Assembly (NCBI GenBank): GCA_019670725.1
Contig: AP024629.1
Location: forward strand, 434,001 to 498,000
Direction: 5' to 3'
Length of the DNA: 64,000 nucleotides
Origin: Alphaproteobacteria bacterium SO-S41
Lineage (GTDB): Bacteria; Pseudomonadota; Alphaproteobacteria; Micropepsales; Micropepsaceae
How positions within the stretch are numbered: position 1 is the stretch's first letter; each line of letters begins with the position of its first letter. The translations under genes and the position numbers were made by a program. Below are positions 28,554 through 37,266 of the stretch, one piece after another. Below the pieces are notes generated by a model. It was not told the origin of the DNA. It ran no database searches and saw nothing but the letters and a program-made list of their open reading frames with translations.

Positions 28554-30158
28554 TCATTGGGCGCGGGCGAACTCCAGCACCGCCTTGTAGTCGGCCTTGC
28601 CGTTGGGCGCGCGCATCGCGACGTTCTCGCCGATCAGGATGCGCTTGGGCGTCTTATAAGGGGCGAGCTTTTCGCGCACGTGGGTTTTCAATTCATCCTC
28701 GGCGAAACCAAAACCGGGCGTCAGCTTGACGACCGCCGTAATGGCCTGGCCCCAGGTTGGATCGGGCAGGCCGACGACCAGCGCATCCTCGATCGAGGGA
28801 TGGGTCTTCAGCGCTTCCTCGACCTCTTCGGGAAAGACCTTCTCGCCGCCCGTGTTGATCGACGCGCTGCCGCGGCCGATCAGGGTCAGCGAGCCGTCGG
28901 CCTCCACCGTGCACCAGTCGCCGGGCACCGAATAGATCGTGTCGCCGATCTTGCGGAAGGTCTTGGCGGTCTTCGCCTCGTCCTTGTAGTAGCCGAGCGG
29001 GATCGGCGGCATCATGGCGATGATGCCGGGCTTGCCGCTACCGGGTTCGACCGGCTGGTCGTTCTCATCGAACACCTTGCAGCGGTCGCCGATCACGAAC
29101 TTGGCGGTCGGAATCTCGCCGTCCTTCGTCATCTGCGAGGCGCCGAAGCCGACGCCTTCCGAGGCACCGAAACTGTCGGTCATGACGGTCTGCGGCATGA
29201 ACTCAAGCAGAGCGCGCTTGTTGTCGGTGCCCCACATGACGCCGGACGAAATGATGACGAGCACGCTGGAGACGTCATATTCGCCAGGACGCTCCTGAAG
29301 AGCCTGCAGCATGGGCCGTGCGAAGACCTCGCCGACGATGGCGATCGTGCCGACCTTGTGGCGGTCGACGGCGCGCCACAATTCCTGCGCGTCGAAGGAC
29401 TGGCCTTCCAGCGTCACGACCGCACCGCCATTGCCGGTCGCGCCGATCGCCGAGAAAAAGCCGGTGCCGTGCATCAGCGGGCAGGCGGGGATGAACGGTG
29501 CGCCCCCGCCGGTCAGCTTGATCGCCGCAGCGAGTTCCTCGTGGGTTTCAGGTGCCGGCCCCAGCTTGCGGGCGCCCATCAACTGAATTTCGCGCAGTGC
29601 CTTGTGCGGCCACATCACGCCTTTGGGCAGGCCCGTCGTGCCACCGGTATAAAGGAAGAGCAGATCGTCGCCCGAGCGCTTGATGTCGAGCCCCGACGCG
29701 TCGCCTTCGCTCGACAGGCGCTCGAAATCCTCGGCAAAGGATGCGCGGTCGGCGCCGCCGCCGACCTCAATATAGAGCTTTACTGTCGGCAAGCGGTCGC
29801 GGATCGCGGCGACCGTGTCGCGGAAAACAGCATCATAGACGAGCGCGGCGGCGTCGGAATTCTCGACGATGTAGGCGACCTCGTCGGGCCGGTAACGGTA
29901 GTTGATGTTGACGTGGGTGAAGCGGCCTTTGAAGCAGGCACGCGTCGTTTCCATATAGGCCGGGCTGTTGCGCATGTAGTGCGCAACCTTGTCGCCGGGC
30001 TTGAGGCCGGCGGCCTGAAGCGCGCGTGCGAGGCGATTGCCGCGCTTGGCGGCCTCGCCCCAGGTGATCGTGCGCTCGCCATGGGCGAAGGCGAGTTTCG
30101 CAGGATCAATCGCGTCTTCGACCGTTTCGAGAATGTCTCCGAAATTCCAATCCGTCAT
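28554..30158 (-). CDS. Acyl-CoA synthetase (AMP-forming)
   Basis: 534 residues of the ANL superfamily. Motifs: LYTGGTTGLPKGVMWPH (phosphate-binding loop), TDSFGASEGVGFG (A5 region), PGDWCTVEADGSLTLIGRGS (A7-A8 hinge) and PNGKADYK with the C-terminal catalytic Lys (A10). It activates a carboxylic acid to acyl-AMP and then acyl-CoA. The RSGDDLLFLYTGG context resembles actinobacterial and alphaproteobacterial FadD3/FadD17-type enzymes used for long-chain or sterol-ring acids. It is 19 bp downstream of the WS/DGAT gene, so the two are probably co-transcribed. Confidence 0.92.
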   Translation of the reverse strand: MTDWNFGDILETVEDAIDPAKLAFAHGERTITWGEAAKRGNRLARALQAAGLKPGDKVAHYMRNSPAYMETTRACFKGRFTHVNINYRYRPDEVAYIVENSDAAALVYDAVFRDTVAAIRDRLPTVKLYIEVGGGADRASFAEDFERLSSEGDASGLDIKRSGDDLLFLYTGGTTGLPKGVMWPHKALREIQLMGARKLGPAPETHEELAAAIKLTGGGAPFIPACPLMHGTGFFSAIGATGNGGAVVTLEGQSFDAQELWRAVDRHKVGTIAIVGEVFARPMLQALQERPGEYDVSSVLVIISSGVMWGTDNKRALLEFMPQTVMTDSFGASEGVGFGASQMTKDGEIPTAKFVIGDRCKVFDENDQPVEPGSGKPGIIAMMPPIPLGYYKDEAKTAKTFRKIGDTIYSVPGDWCTVEADGSLTLIGRGSASINTGGEKVFPEEVEEALKTHPSIEDALVVGLPDPTWGQAITAVVKLTPGFGFAEDELKTHVREKLAPYKTPKRILIGENVAMRAPNGKADYKAVLEFARAQ

Positions 30159-30177
30159 GATGCCTTGCTGGGTTTGG

Positions 30178-31686
30178 TTATGAATGGAGTTGGGCGCTCG
30201 CCTTGGTCTTGCGGCGCTTCGGCGGCGGCGCTGTCGCCGCGGCGGGTTCGGCAGGCTTTTCGGTTGCGGCCTTGGCCGCCGCCGCCTTCAGTTCGTCGAG
30301 CGCATCGCCCAGATAGGTCGCGAGCTTTTTCACGTCGGGCATGGCGCGGCGGCAGGCGGTGATGCCGAAATCGAGATTGCCGTTATAGGACTGCACCGTG
30401 ATGTTGCAGCCGATGCCGTGCGTCGGGATCGACACCGGGTACATCGAGCGCAGCATGGCGCGGGTCATGTAGAGCGGATAGTTCGGGCCGGGCACGTTGG
30501 AGATCGCGACATTGGCGATCGGCGGGATGTTGCTGGCGAGGTTCGAGCGCCCATAGAGCGCGACGATCCCCGTCATCAGCCAAGGCGTTCCGATGGAGGG
30601 CGCGTCGATCGCGCCTAGGCCCTTCATCTTGCTGCCGAGATCCTTCATCCGGTTGGACGACTTGCGAATGGCGGTGAGGCGCTCCAGCGGATGCTTGATG
30701 TCCGAATGCAGCGAAACCGGCAGCATCGTCACCTGGTTGTTCTGCGACGAGTCCCCTTCGGCCCGCATCGACATCGGCACGGCGGCGATCATCGATTTCT
30801 TCGGTACCTCGTCGTAATCCTTGAGGTAGCGCAGCAGCGCGCCGGAACAGAGCGCCAGCACCATGTCGTTGACGGTGGCGCCGACGGTCTTGCCGACGGC
30901 CTTCACCTCGGCGATGGGCAGCGACTTCGCGGCAAAGGCGCGCTGGTTGGTGATGGTGACGTTGATATGGGTGCGCGGCGCCAGGCCGAACGCGCCTTTG
31001 AATTTCTCGAAGCCCCATTTCCCGTCGGCATCGGTGGCGCGATAGGTGTCGATCGCCGACTTCACGACCTTGGGCGCGACGCGGGCGAGCTTCACATATT
31101 GCGAAAGCGCGTTGGTGGTGGCCGACCACAGGAGCTCGCCGATGCCGAGCTGGTACTGGCGGCTGCGCGGGCGCGGTGGGGGCGCGCCGACCTCACGGGG
31201 CTCTTCGGTCGCGTCGAGCAGCGCCATGGTCAGCTTCATGCCGGCCTGGCCGTCGAGCGCGGCGTGATGGACCTTGGAATAGAAGGCGAGATCGCCGTTC
31301 TGCAGCCCGTCGATGACGAAGAACTCCCACAGGGGGCGCGAGCGGTCGAGCAGCGAGGAGTGCAGGCGGCCCACCAGTTTCTCCAGCTGGTCCATCGTGC
31401 CGGGCTTGGTCAGCGTCACCTGGCGGATGTGGTAGTCGTAGTCGACGTCGTCGTCCTCGATCCACACGGGGTTGGCGAGCTCGAAGGGCATGTTGTTCAG
31501 CTTGTGCGTGAACAAGGGCGCGGTGTGGGCGCGCGCCTTGATCATGTCGCGATACTCTTCCGCGTAGTTCTCGGAGCCGTGGGCCGGGGGCTTCAATAGG
31601 TAGAGCGAGCCGATATGCATCGGCATTTCCGGCGTCTCGACATAGAGGAAGCCGGCGTCGGTGGCGCTGAGATGGCCCTTGTGCAT
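30178..31686 (-). CDS. WS/DGAT family O-acyltransferase
   Basis: 502 residues. LSATDAGFLYVETPEMPMHI is the typical N terminus and KVHHAALDGQAG contains the HHxxxDG active-site motif (His140, His141, Asp145, Gly146). PNYPLYMTRAMLRSMYPV matches the conserved C-terminal PLY motif of wax ester synthase / diacylglycerol acyltransferases. It acylates fatty alcohols or diacylglycerol to storage lipids. The ATG at 31686 has GGGAGGA 4 nt upstream. The Pro/Ala/Lys-rich tail (EPAAATAPPPKRRKTKA) is probably disordered. Confidence 0.92.
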   Translation of the reverse strand: MHKGHLSATDAGFLYVETPEMPMHIGSLYLLKPPAHGSENYAEEYRDMIKARAHTAPLFTHKLNNMPFELANPVWIEDDDVDYDYHIRQVTLTKPGTMDQLEKLVGRLHSSLLDRSRPLWEFFVIDGLQNGDLAFYSKVHHAALDGQAGMKLTMALLDATEEPREVGAPPPRPRSRQYQLGIGELLWSATTNALSQYVKLARVAPKVVKSAIDTYRATDADGKWGFEKFKGAFGLAPRTHINVTITNQRAFAAKSLPIAEVKAVGKTVGATVNDMVLALCSGALLRYLKDYDEVPKKSMIAAVPMSMRAEGDSSQNNQVTMLPVSLHSDIKHPLERLTAIRKSSNRMKDLGSKMKGLGAIDAPSIGTPWLMTGIVALYGRSNLASNIPPIANVAISNVPGPNYPLYMTRAMLRSMYPVSIPTHGIGCNITVQSYNGNLDFGITACRRAMPDVKKLATYLGDALDELKAAAAKAATEKPAEPAAATAPPPKRRKTKASAQLHS

Positions 31687-31804
31687 GTCGTCCTCCCGGC
31701 GCGGAACTCTGTCGGCCCGCTGCATTTCCTTGAGGACAGCGCACAACCAAACGGGGCGGGGCGCAAGGGAAACCTCGCGGCGGTAGACTTTGGTCTGGCG
31801 GCGA

Positions 31805-32254
31805 TCAGCCGCCGCCCGTGCCGAGCCTTGTCAGGTTGAATTCCAGCAGAACCGGGTCGGGCACGGTCTCGGTGGCCTGGAGTGCGGCGTAAAGCGCCAT
31901 GGCCGCCGTGTTCGAGCGCTCGGTGGCGAGCCAGGCATTGGCGCAGCCGAGCCCGCGGCCGTGCCGCAGCAGCGCCTGCATCAGGGCCGTCGCGATACCG
32001 CGGCGCTGGTGTGTGGGCAGGACGGCGGCTTCGTTGACGAAGAGTTCGGCGGGCTTGTCGGGATGGACGTAATGGACGCCTGACGCGAAGCCGATGATCG
32101 CGCCGCCCTCGACCGCGACGGCGATGTGATGGCGCGGATCGCCCAGGAACTCCCGCGCGAGGGCCGGATCGACCGCGGCGTCGAAGAGATCGGCCGGCGC
32201 TTCCAGCAGCAAGGCCTCGTCGCCGGCCCCCAGCAGGCGGATGTCGAATGTCAT
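31805..32254 (-). CDS. GNAT family N-acetyltransferase
   Basis: 149 residues. The acetyl-CoA-binding motif A is VNEAAVLPTHQRRGIATALM (Q/RxxGxA); NAWLATERSNTAAMALYAAL is motif B. The pattern resembles AAC(3)-I-type and related small-molecule acetyltransferases, but the substrate is unknown. I use the ATG at 32254, with GGAG upstream; a GTG at 32269 would add five residues. Confidence 0.8.
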   Translation of the reverse strand: MTFDIRLLGAGDEALLLEAPADLFDAAVDPALAREFLGDPRHHIAVAVEGGAIIGFASGVHYVHPDKPAELFVNEAAVLPTHQRRGIATALMQALLRHGRGLGCANAWLATERSNTAAMALYAALQATETVPDPVLLEFNLTRLGTGGG

Positions 32255-32301
32255 CGAAGGCGTCTCCACGGCGACGAGGAAGACTTAGCCCGCCGCGCCG
32301 A

Positions 32302-32682
32302 TCACGGCTTGCAGTAGACGCAGATCTTGTTGCCGGTGGGATCGCGCAGATAGGCGCCGTAGAAGCTGGTGGAATCCTCAGGGCGCGGGCCCGGCGCCCC
32401 TTCATCGGTGCCACCGGCTTCGAGGCCTGCAGCATAGGCGGCATCGACCGCGGCTTTGTCGGGCCCCTTGAAGGCGATCATGATGCCGTTGCCGCCGCGC
32501 GCGGGCTGGCCGTCGAACGGCGGGCAGAGGAAGACATTTTGGTCGTCGCTGCCCTCGGGGCCATAACCCGCCCAGCCGCCGTCGAAGAAGGCGCGCTTCA
32601 TGCCGATCGCCGACAGGACCGGATCGTAGAAGGCGAGAGCGGGTTCAGCGTGCAGATAGCCGATGGTGACATAGCCAAGCAT
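32302..32682 (-). CDS. VOC (glyoxalase/bleomycin resistance-like) family protein
   Basis: 126 residues with two beta-alpha-beta-beta-beta repeats. The first ends near FLCPPFDGQ and the second near SFYGAYLRDPTGNKICVYC, the usual C-terminal strand with a potential metal ligand. The function is not deducible. It is 47 bp upstream of the GNAT gene on the same strand. Confidence 0.8.
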   Translation of the reverse strand: MLGYVTIGYLHAEPALAFYDPVLSAIGMKRAFFDGGWAGYGPEGSDDQNVFLCPPFDGQPARGGNGIMIAFKGPDKAAVDAAYAAGLEAGGTDEGAPGPRPEDSTSFYGAYLRDPTGNKICVYCKP

Positions 32683-32771
32683 GGTGGTCTCTCCCCAGAG
32701 GTTGGAGGAACGCTATCGCTCAACTTGGAACATTTCAAGAACGATTGCGCGAAGGCTCTGCGACAAAAAGA

Positions 32772-32796
32772 AACGGCGCGGGTGAACCGCGCCGTT
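32772..32796 (-). terminator. Rho-independent terminator after the aldehyde dehydrogenase gene
   Basis: A perfect 10-bp stem (AACGGCGCGG at 32772-32781 with CCGCGCCGTT at 32787-32796) and 5-nt loop. On the minus strand it is followed by TCTTTTTG. It is 23 bp past the stop codon at 32820. Confidence 0.85.
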
Positions 32797-32819
32797 CTTC
32801 ATCGTGGTGACTTTGAAGG

Positions 32820-34250
32820 TTAGGCCGCTTCGTAACCGAGCACAGCCTTCACTTCGAGGAACTCGTGGAAGCCGAACTCGCCCCACTCGCGGCCGTTGCC
32901 AGACTGCTTGAAGCCGCCGAACGGCGCCCGCGCGTCCATGCCGGGATGGTTGATGCGCACGTCGCCCGCGCGGATCTGGCGGGCGATCTTGCGGGCGCGC
33001 TCGATATTGCCCGACTGGACATAGCCCGACAGGCCGTAGGGCGTGTCGTTCGCCATGGCGACGGCATCTTCCTCGGTCTTGTAGGGGATGATGGTCATCA
33101 CCGGCCCGAAGATTTCCTCGCGCGCGATCGTCATGTCGTTGGTCGCGTTGGCGAAGATGGTGGGACGCACGAAGAAGCCGCGATTGAGGCCTTCGGGACG
33201 GCCGACGCCGCCGGCGGCGACGGTCGCGCCCTCATCGATGCCCTTTTGGATGAGGCCCTGGATCTTCTCGAACTGGGTCTTGTTGACGACGGGGCCGATC
33301 GTGGTGCCTTCGGCGAAGGGGTCGCCGACTTTCACCTTGTTGGCGGCGCCGGCGGCGATCGCCACCGCTTCGTCGTGCAGCTTCTCAGGCACGAACATGC
33401 GGCTCGGCGCGTTGCAGCTCTGGCCGGAGTTCATCATCATGGTCTGGACCGAACCGCCGACGGCCTTCACGAGGTCGGCATCGTCGAGCACGATGTTCGG
33501 GCCCTTGCCACCCAGTTCCTGCGCGACGCGCTTGACCGTATCGGCGGCGGCCTTGGCGACCAGGATGCCGGCGCGGGTCGAGCCGGTGAACGACATCATG
33601 TCGACGCCGGGATGGGCCGAGAGCGGCGCGCCGACGCCGGGGCCGTCGCCGTTGACGAGATTGAAGACGCCGGCGGGAACGCCCGCCTCATGCATGATCT
33701 CGGCGACGATGAGCGCGTTCAGCGGCGTGTATTCGCTGGGCTTCAGCACCATGGTGCAGCCGGCTGCGAGGGCCGGGGCGACCTTGCAGAAGATCTGGTT
33801 GATCGGCCAGTTCCAGGGCGTGATCATGCCGATGACGCCGATCGCCTCATAGGCGATGCGGGTTTTGCCCTGCGTGCGCTCGAACTGGAAATCCTTGAGG
33901 TAGGTGATGGTCTCGTTGAGATGGGCAAGGCCCATCGCGGCCTGCGCGGCCTTCGCGAGCCAGATGGGGGCGCCCATCTCGCGGCTGATCGTTTCGGCGA
34001 TCTCGTCCTTGCGGCGGGCGTAGACGGCCATGATCCGGCCGAGCACTTCAAGGCGCTCTTCGCGGCTGGTCAGCGCCCACTTGGGGAACGCGGCCTGGGC
34101 GGCGGCGACGGCCTTGTCGACGTCGGCCGACGAGCCGAGCGCGATGTCGGCATACTTCTCTTCGGTGGCAGGATTGATGAGGTCCCAGCTGCGCGCGGTC
34201 GCGGGCTTCACCCACTGGCCGCCGATATAGAACTCGTGATTATGCGACAT
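32820..34250 (-). CDS. NAD(P)+-dependent aldehyde dehydrogenase
   Basis: 476 residues. MITPWNWPINQ is the cofactor-binding start, FTGSTRAGILVA the Rossmann turn, Glu245 (QELGGKGPN) the general base and Cys279 (NSGQSCNAPSR) the nucleophile; EEIFGPVMTIIPY and APFGGFKQSGNGREWG are the C-terminal motifs. The substrate is undetermined. The start at 34250 is supported by AGGAGG 10 nt upstream. The open frame continues far upstream but there it lies antisense to the EEP gene and is not coding. Confidence 0.95.
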   Translation of the reverse strand: MSHNHEFYIGGQWVKPATARSWDLINPATEEKYADIALGSSADVDKAVAAAQAAFPKWALTSREERLEVLGRIMAVYARRKDEIAETISREMGAPIWLAKAAQAAMGLAHLNETITYLKDFQFERTQGKTRIAYEAIGVIGMITPWNWPINQIFCKVAPALAAGCTMVLKPSEYTPLNALIVAEIMHEAGVPAGVFNLVNGDGPGVGAPLSAHPGVDMMSFTGSTRAGILVAKAAADTVKRVAQELGGKGPNIVLDDADLVKAVGGSVQTMMMNSGQSCNAPSRMFVPEKLHDEAVAIAAGAANKVKVGDPFAEGTTIGPVVNKTQFEKIQGLIQKGIDEGATVAAGGVGRPEGLNRGFFVRPTIFANATNDMTIAREEIFGPVMTIIPYKTEEDAVAMANDTPYGLSGYVQSGNIERARKIARQIRAGDVRINHPGMDARAPFGGFKQSGNGREWGEFGFHEFLEVKAVLGYEAA

Positions 34251-34370
34251 GTTTTTGTTTCCTCCTGACGATGACGGGCGCGTCCTTATATAGGGCCGCG
34301 GCCACTTCGTAAAACGGGGTCCGACGATGCCGTATTGACCCTCGGTCACTTCGCGGCCGATCCTTAGGTC

Positions 34371-35564
34371 ATGCAGAAGTTCCGCGTCGCCGCCTTCAAT
34401 GTCGAAAACCTCTTCGCGCGGCCGCGCCTCTTCGCGGCGGTGGACGATCCGGGCGCGGCAGAAGCGCTTCGCGCGGCGGCGGTGCTGCAGCGGCTGCTGA
34501 ACGCCAAAAGCTACAAGCCCGACGAGATCATCAAGATCTTCAACGACGGCAAGCTCGACAACTATCTCTCCGTCCAGAGCGAGCGGATCAGCGGGCCGGA
34601 TGTGCGCTCGCAGCGCTTCTTCTTCTATGAGCGCGAGGGCGACGAGACCTCGCCGGTCGTGTCGCTGAACTCGGCGATCCGCGGCCGCGGCGACTGGGTG
34701 GGCGGCATTCAGCTGAAGGGCGAGACGCTGTCGGGGACGCAGGTCCAGGCGCTGGGCAAAGTCATCCGCAAGGTCGACGCCGATGTGATCGGCCTCTGCG
34801 AGGTGGAAGACCGCCGCACGCTGGAGGCCTTCAACGCGCAGTATCTCGGCCGCAAATATCCCAATGCCGTGCTGTTCGAGGGGAATGACGAACGCGGCAT
34901 TGATGTCGGCCTGCTGTCCAAACACCCCATCGGCGCGCTGCACACCAACGTCTTCACCGTCGATCCGGCCGAAAAGAAGCGCCGCGACGGGGCGTCGCCG
35001 CGACTCTTCAACCGCGACTGTATCGAGGTGATGGTCGATCTCCCCGGCGGGCGGGGACCGCTGGCGGTGCTGGTGACGCATCTCAAATCCAAACGCGGCA
35101 CCGACGAGATGGAGATGGAAACCGACCGCAAGCGGCTGCGCCAATCCACCGAGATCGCGCGCATCGTGAAGGAGCGCTATTCCAAGGACGGCAAGCCGCA
35201 CCGCGTGATCGTGTGCGGCGATTTCAACGAAAGCTCCAACCGCGACGGCGCGAACGGCGCGGCGCTCGGCCCCTACAAGACCTCGATCGATCCGATCCTG
35301 GTGGAGGCGGGGCTTTCGAACATCGTCGGCGACACGCTGGGCCCGGCCAAGGCGTTCACCCACGCGGAGGAGCGGCGCGGGAAGCTGCGCCGCAGCCAGA
35401 TCGACTATATCCTGATCTCGCCCGACCTCCGGGCCGCCGCGACGAGCTGCGGTATCGACCGCTCCGGCCAGGCTTTCTGGGGGCCGAAGGCCATCACCCG
35501 CGCCGAGGCGGCCTCGGACCACGCCTGCCTGTTCGTCGATTTCGACCTGGAGAAGCTGGTCTAG
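34371..35564 (+). CDS. Endonuclease/exonuclease/phosphatase family protein
   Basis: 397 residues. AAFNVENLFARPR carries the metal-binding Asn, VIGLCEVEDRR the metal-binding Glu, VLVTHLKSKRG the His, VIVCGDFNESS the DxN pair, and AASDHACLFVDF the terminal catalytic His. These are the ordered motifs of the DNase I/Mg2+ phosphodiesterase fold. No signal peptide is visible, so the protein is cytoplasmic. The substrate may be nucleic acid, phosphoinositide-like or a nucleotide. Its stop abuts that of the convergent SnoaL-like gene. Confidence 0.9.
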   Translation: MQKFRVAAFNVENLFARPRLFAAVDDPGAAEALRAAAVLQRLLNAKSYKPDEIIKIFNDGKLDNYLSVQSERISGPDVRSQRFFFYEREGDETSPVVSLNSAIRGRGDWVGGIQLKGETLSGTQVQALGKVIRKVDADVIGLCEVEDRRTLEAFNAQYLGRKYPNAVLFEGNDERGIDVGLLSKHPIGALHTNVFTVDPAEKKRRDGASPRLFNRDCIEVMVDLPGGRGPLAVLVTHLKSKRGTDEMEMETDRKRLRQSTEIARIVKERYSKDGKPHRVIVCGDFNESSNRDGANGAALGPYKTSIDPILVEAGLSNIVGDTLGPAKAFTHAEERRGKLRRSQIDYILISPDLRAAATSCGIDRSGQAFWGPKAITRAEAASDHACLFVDFDLEKLV

Positions 35565-36002
35565 TTACTTCGCCGGCGGGATCATCGTCACCTGAATGTA
35601 GACGACCTTCCAGGTATCGCCGCGCTTCGCCCAGACATCAGAGAAGCGAATATGTTCGGAAAACGCCTCGTCGCCGTCCGTACCGGTGAGAGTAACCTCG
35701 CCACTCGCGACGACCACGTCGGGATTGAGCTCGGTGAAGCTGTGATCCTTGATTTCGAACGGGTCGAGCTTGAAGGCGGGTGCGGTGAAGCCCTCCATAA
35801 AGCTCTTCTTGTCCGCGACCCGGCCGGATCCGCGGATGAAGACGAGATCGTCGGCCATCGAACGGTCGAGCACCGCGGCGTCCTTGTCCACCTGCGCCTG
35901 ATCGAAGGCGGTGGCGAGCGGACGGACTTCGTCGATGGGCCCGGCGAGGGCACTCCCGGTCAGGACGGCGGCTAGCAGGGCGGCCCGCAAACGCAATTTC
36001 AT
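35565..36002 (-). CDS. Periplasmic SnoaL/DUF4440-like (NTF2-fold) protein
   Basis: 145 residues. The signal peptide is cleaved after ALA near residue 20. The mature domain (ATAFDQAQVDKDAAVLDRSM, FIRGSGRVADKKSFMEGF, SDVWAKRGDTWKVVYIQVT) is an NTF2-like cone fold of the DUF4440 type. No catalytic assignment is possible. The ATG at 36002 has GGGAG upstream. It is divergent from the RND efflux operon across 179 bp. Confidence 0.8.
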   Translation of the reverse strand: MKLRLRAALLAAVLTGSALAGPIDEVRPLATAFDQAQVDKDAAVLDRSMADDLVFIRGSGRVADKKSFMEGFTAPAFKLDPFEIKDHSFTELNPDVVVASGEVTLTGTDGDEAFSEHIRFSDVWAKRGDTWKVVYIQVTMIPPAK

Positions 36003-36120
36003 GTCGGTTCTCCCAAGGCCTGCCGAGCCTAGCTGCGCTGTCCGCCGGGTCCAGCGCCCTCCGCCAAATGTGATCCCTGAACACACGCCTTGATGAGTGA
36101 ATGGTTTCCTCAAGATTCAG

Positions 36121-36135
36121 CTAGACAGTGTCTAG
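36121..36135. promoter_or_regulatory. Perfect palindromic operator, likely for the local TetR
   Basis: CTAGACA-G-TGTCTAG is an exact 7-1-7 inverted repeat 46 bp upstream of the RND adaptor gene. A further TCTAGACA half-site follows at 36153-36160. TetR/AcrR regulators of RND pumps bind such sites, and the operon ends with a TetR gene, so autoregulated repression is likely. Confidence 0.7.
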
Positions 36136-36181
36136 TTCTTGCGGCACCTTTATCTAGACAGCGACAAGATTGGGGTTCGCG

Positions 36182-37261
36182 ATGCGTGTTTTTTCAGGTT
36201 TTCCGCAAGGTTTGGCCGTGATTTCCCTGGGTCTCACCCTTGCTGCCTGCGGCGGGTCGTCCGCGGCGCCTACGACCGGAGAGGCCGAAACCAAGGCCGT
36301 GCCCGTCCGTGTTGCCGCTGCGGCGCCCGCCGATTTTCTCTCCAATATTGCGGTGGTCGGGCGGGTTGAGCCCGACCGGTCCTTCATTCTCGCCTTCAAG
36401 ACGCCGGGCGTCGTCACGGTGCTGAATGTAGAGGAGGGCGACACGGTCAAGAAAGGTCAGGTTCTCGCCGAACTCGATTCGCGCGACGTCGATGCGCAGT
36501 GGCGCCAGGCGGAGGAAGCCGCCGACAAGGCCGCGCGCGAGCTGGTGCGGGTCCAGCAGCTCAACGCCAAGGGCTTCGCTTCAAAGGCCGCGCTGCAGGA
36601 CGCCGCGGCGCTGGCGAAGTCGACCCGCGCGACCGCCCAAGCGGCCGGCTCCAATCGCGGCTACGCCAAGATCGTCGCGCCCAATGACGGTGTCGTGCTG
36701 AAGCGCCATGTCGAGGCGAACGGCGTCGTCGCCGCCGGCGCACCGGTGCTGACGCTCTCCGACATGAGCGAATCCTATGTCCTCTCGGCCGGGCTCGCCG
36801 ACCGCGACGCGCTGCGTGTTGCATTGGGCGATGCCGCGCAAGTGACGTTCGACGCCTTCCCCGGCCAGGCTTTCGCCGCCACGGTGACCGAGATCGGCGC
36901 CGACGCTGATGCCCGCACCGGCACGTTCCAGGTGAAGCTGAAGATCGCGGCGTCAGAGGACACGCTGAAGAGCGGTCTGGTCGGCCGGGCCGCGATCCGG
37001 CCCTCGGGCCAGGTCGCTGCCAATCTCGCCGTGCCGATCGATGCGATCCTGGAAGGCCACGGCGAAGACGCCTTCGTCTTCGTGGTGGACGCCGCAGGCA
37101 ACGCCAAGCGCACGCGCATCAAGGTCGGACGGCTTTCGGGCGGTCTCGTCGCTGTGACCGGCGGGCTCGGCAACGGGGCGCAGGTCGTGGTTGACGGTGC
37201 CGGCTATCTCACCGACGGCGAGAAGGTCTCCGTCGCCACCGCCAGCGCCGCCGCGGAGTAA
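36182..37261 (+). CDS. RND efflux periplasmic adaptor (lipoprotein)
   Basis: 359 residues. A lipoprotein signal (LGLTLAACGG) anchors the protein to the inner membrane. The order is beta-barrel strand (VPVRVAAAAPADFL), split lipoyl/biotinyl halves (VEEGDTVKKGQVLAELDSR and GYAKIVAPNDGVVLKRHVEA) around an alpha hairpin, then beta-barrel and membrane-proximal domains. It links the RND pump to an outer-membrane channel not encoded here. An alternative ATG at 36170 would add four residues before the signal. Confidence 0.92.
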   Translation: MRVFSGFPQGLAVISLGLTLAACGGSSAAPTTGEAETKAVPVRVAAAAPADFLSNIAVVGRVEPDRSFILAFKTPGVVTVLNVEEGDTVKKGQVLAELDSRDVDAQWRQAEEAADKAARELVRVQQLNAKGFASKAALQDAAALAKSTRATAQAAGSNRGYAKIVAPNDGVVLKRHVEANGVVAAGAPVLTLSDMSESYVLSAGLADRDALRVALGDAAQVTFDAFPGQAFAATVTEIGADADARTGTFQVKLKIAASEDTLKSGLVGRAAIRPSGQVAANLAVPIDAILEGHGEDAFVFVVDAAGNAKRTRIKVGRLSGGLVAVTGGLGNGAQVVVDGAGYLTDGEKVSVATASAAAE

Positions 37262-37266
37262 GTCCG

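Noticed and set aside
31805-32254. AAC(3)-type resistance acetyltransferase
   Set aside because: Only generic GNAT motifs are visible and no specificity residue could be assigned.
32820-35522. 900-codon version of the aldehyde dehydrogenase with an N-terminal extension
   Set aside because: The extension is antisense to the EEP gene and has shadow composition. The ATG at 34250 has a strong ribosome-binding site and gives the normal 476 residues.
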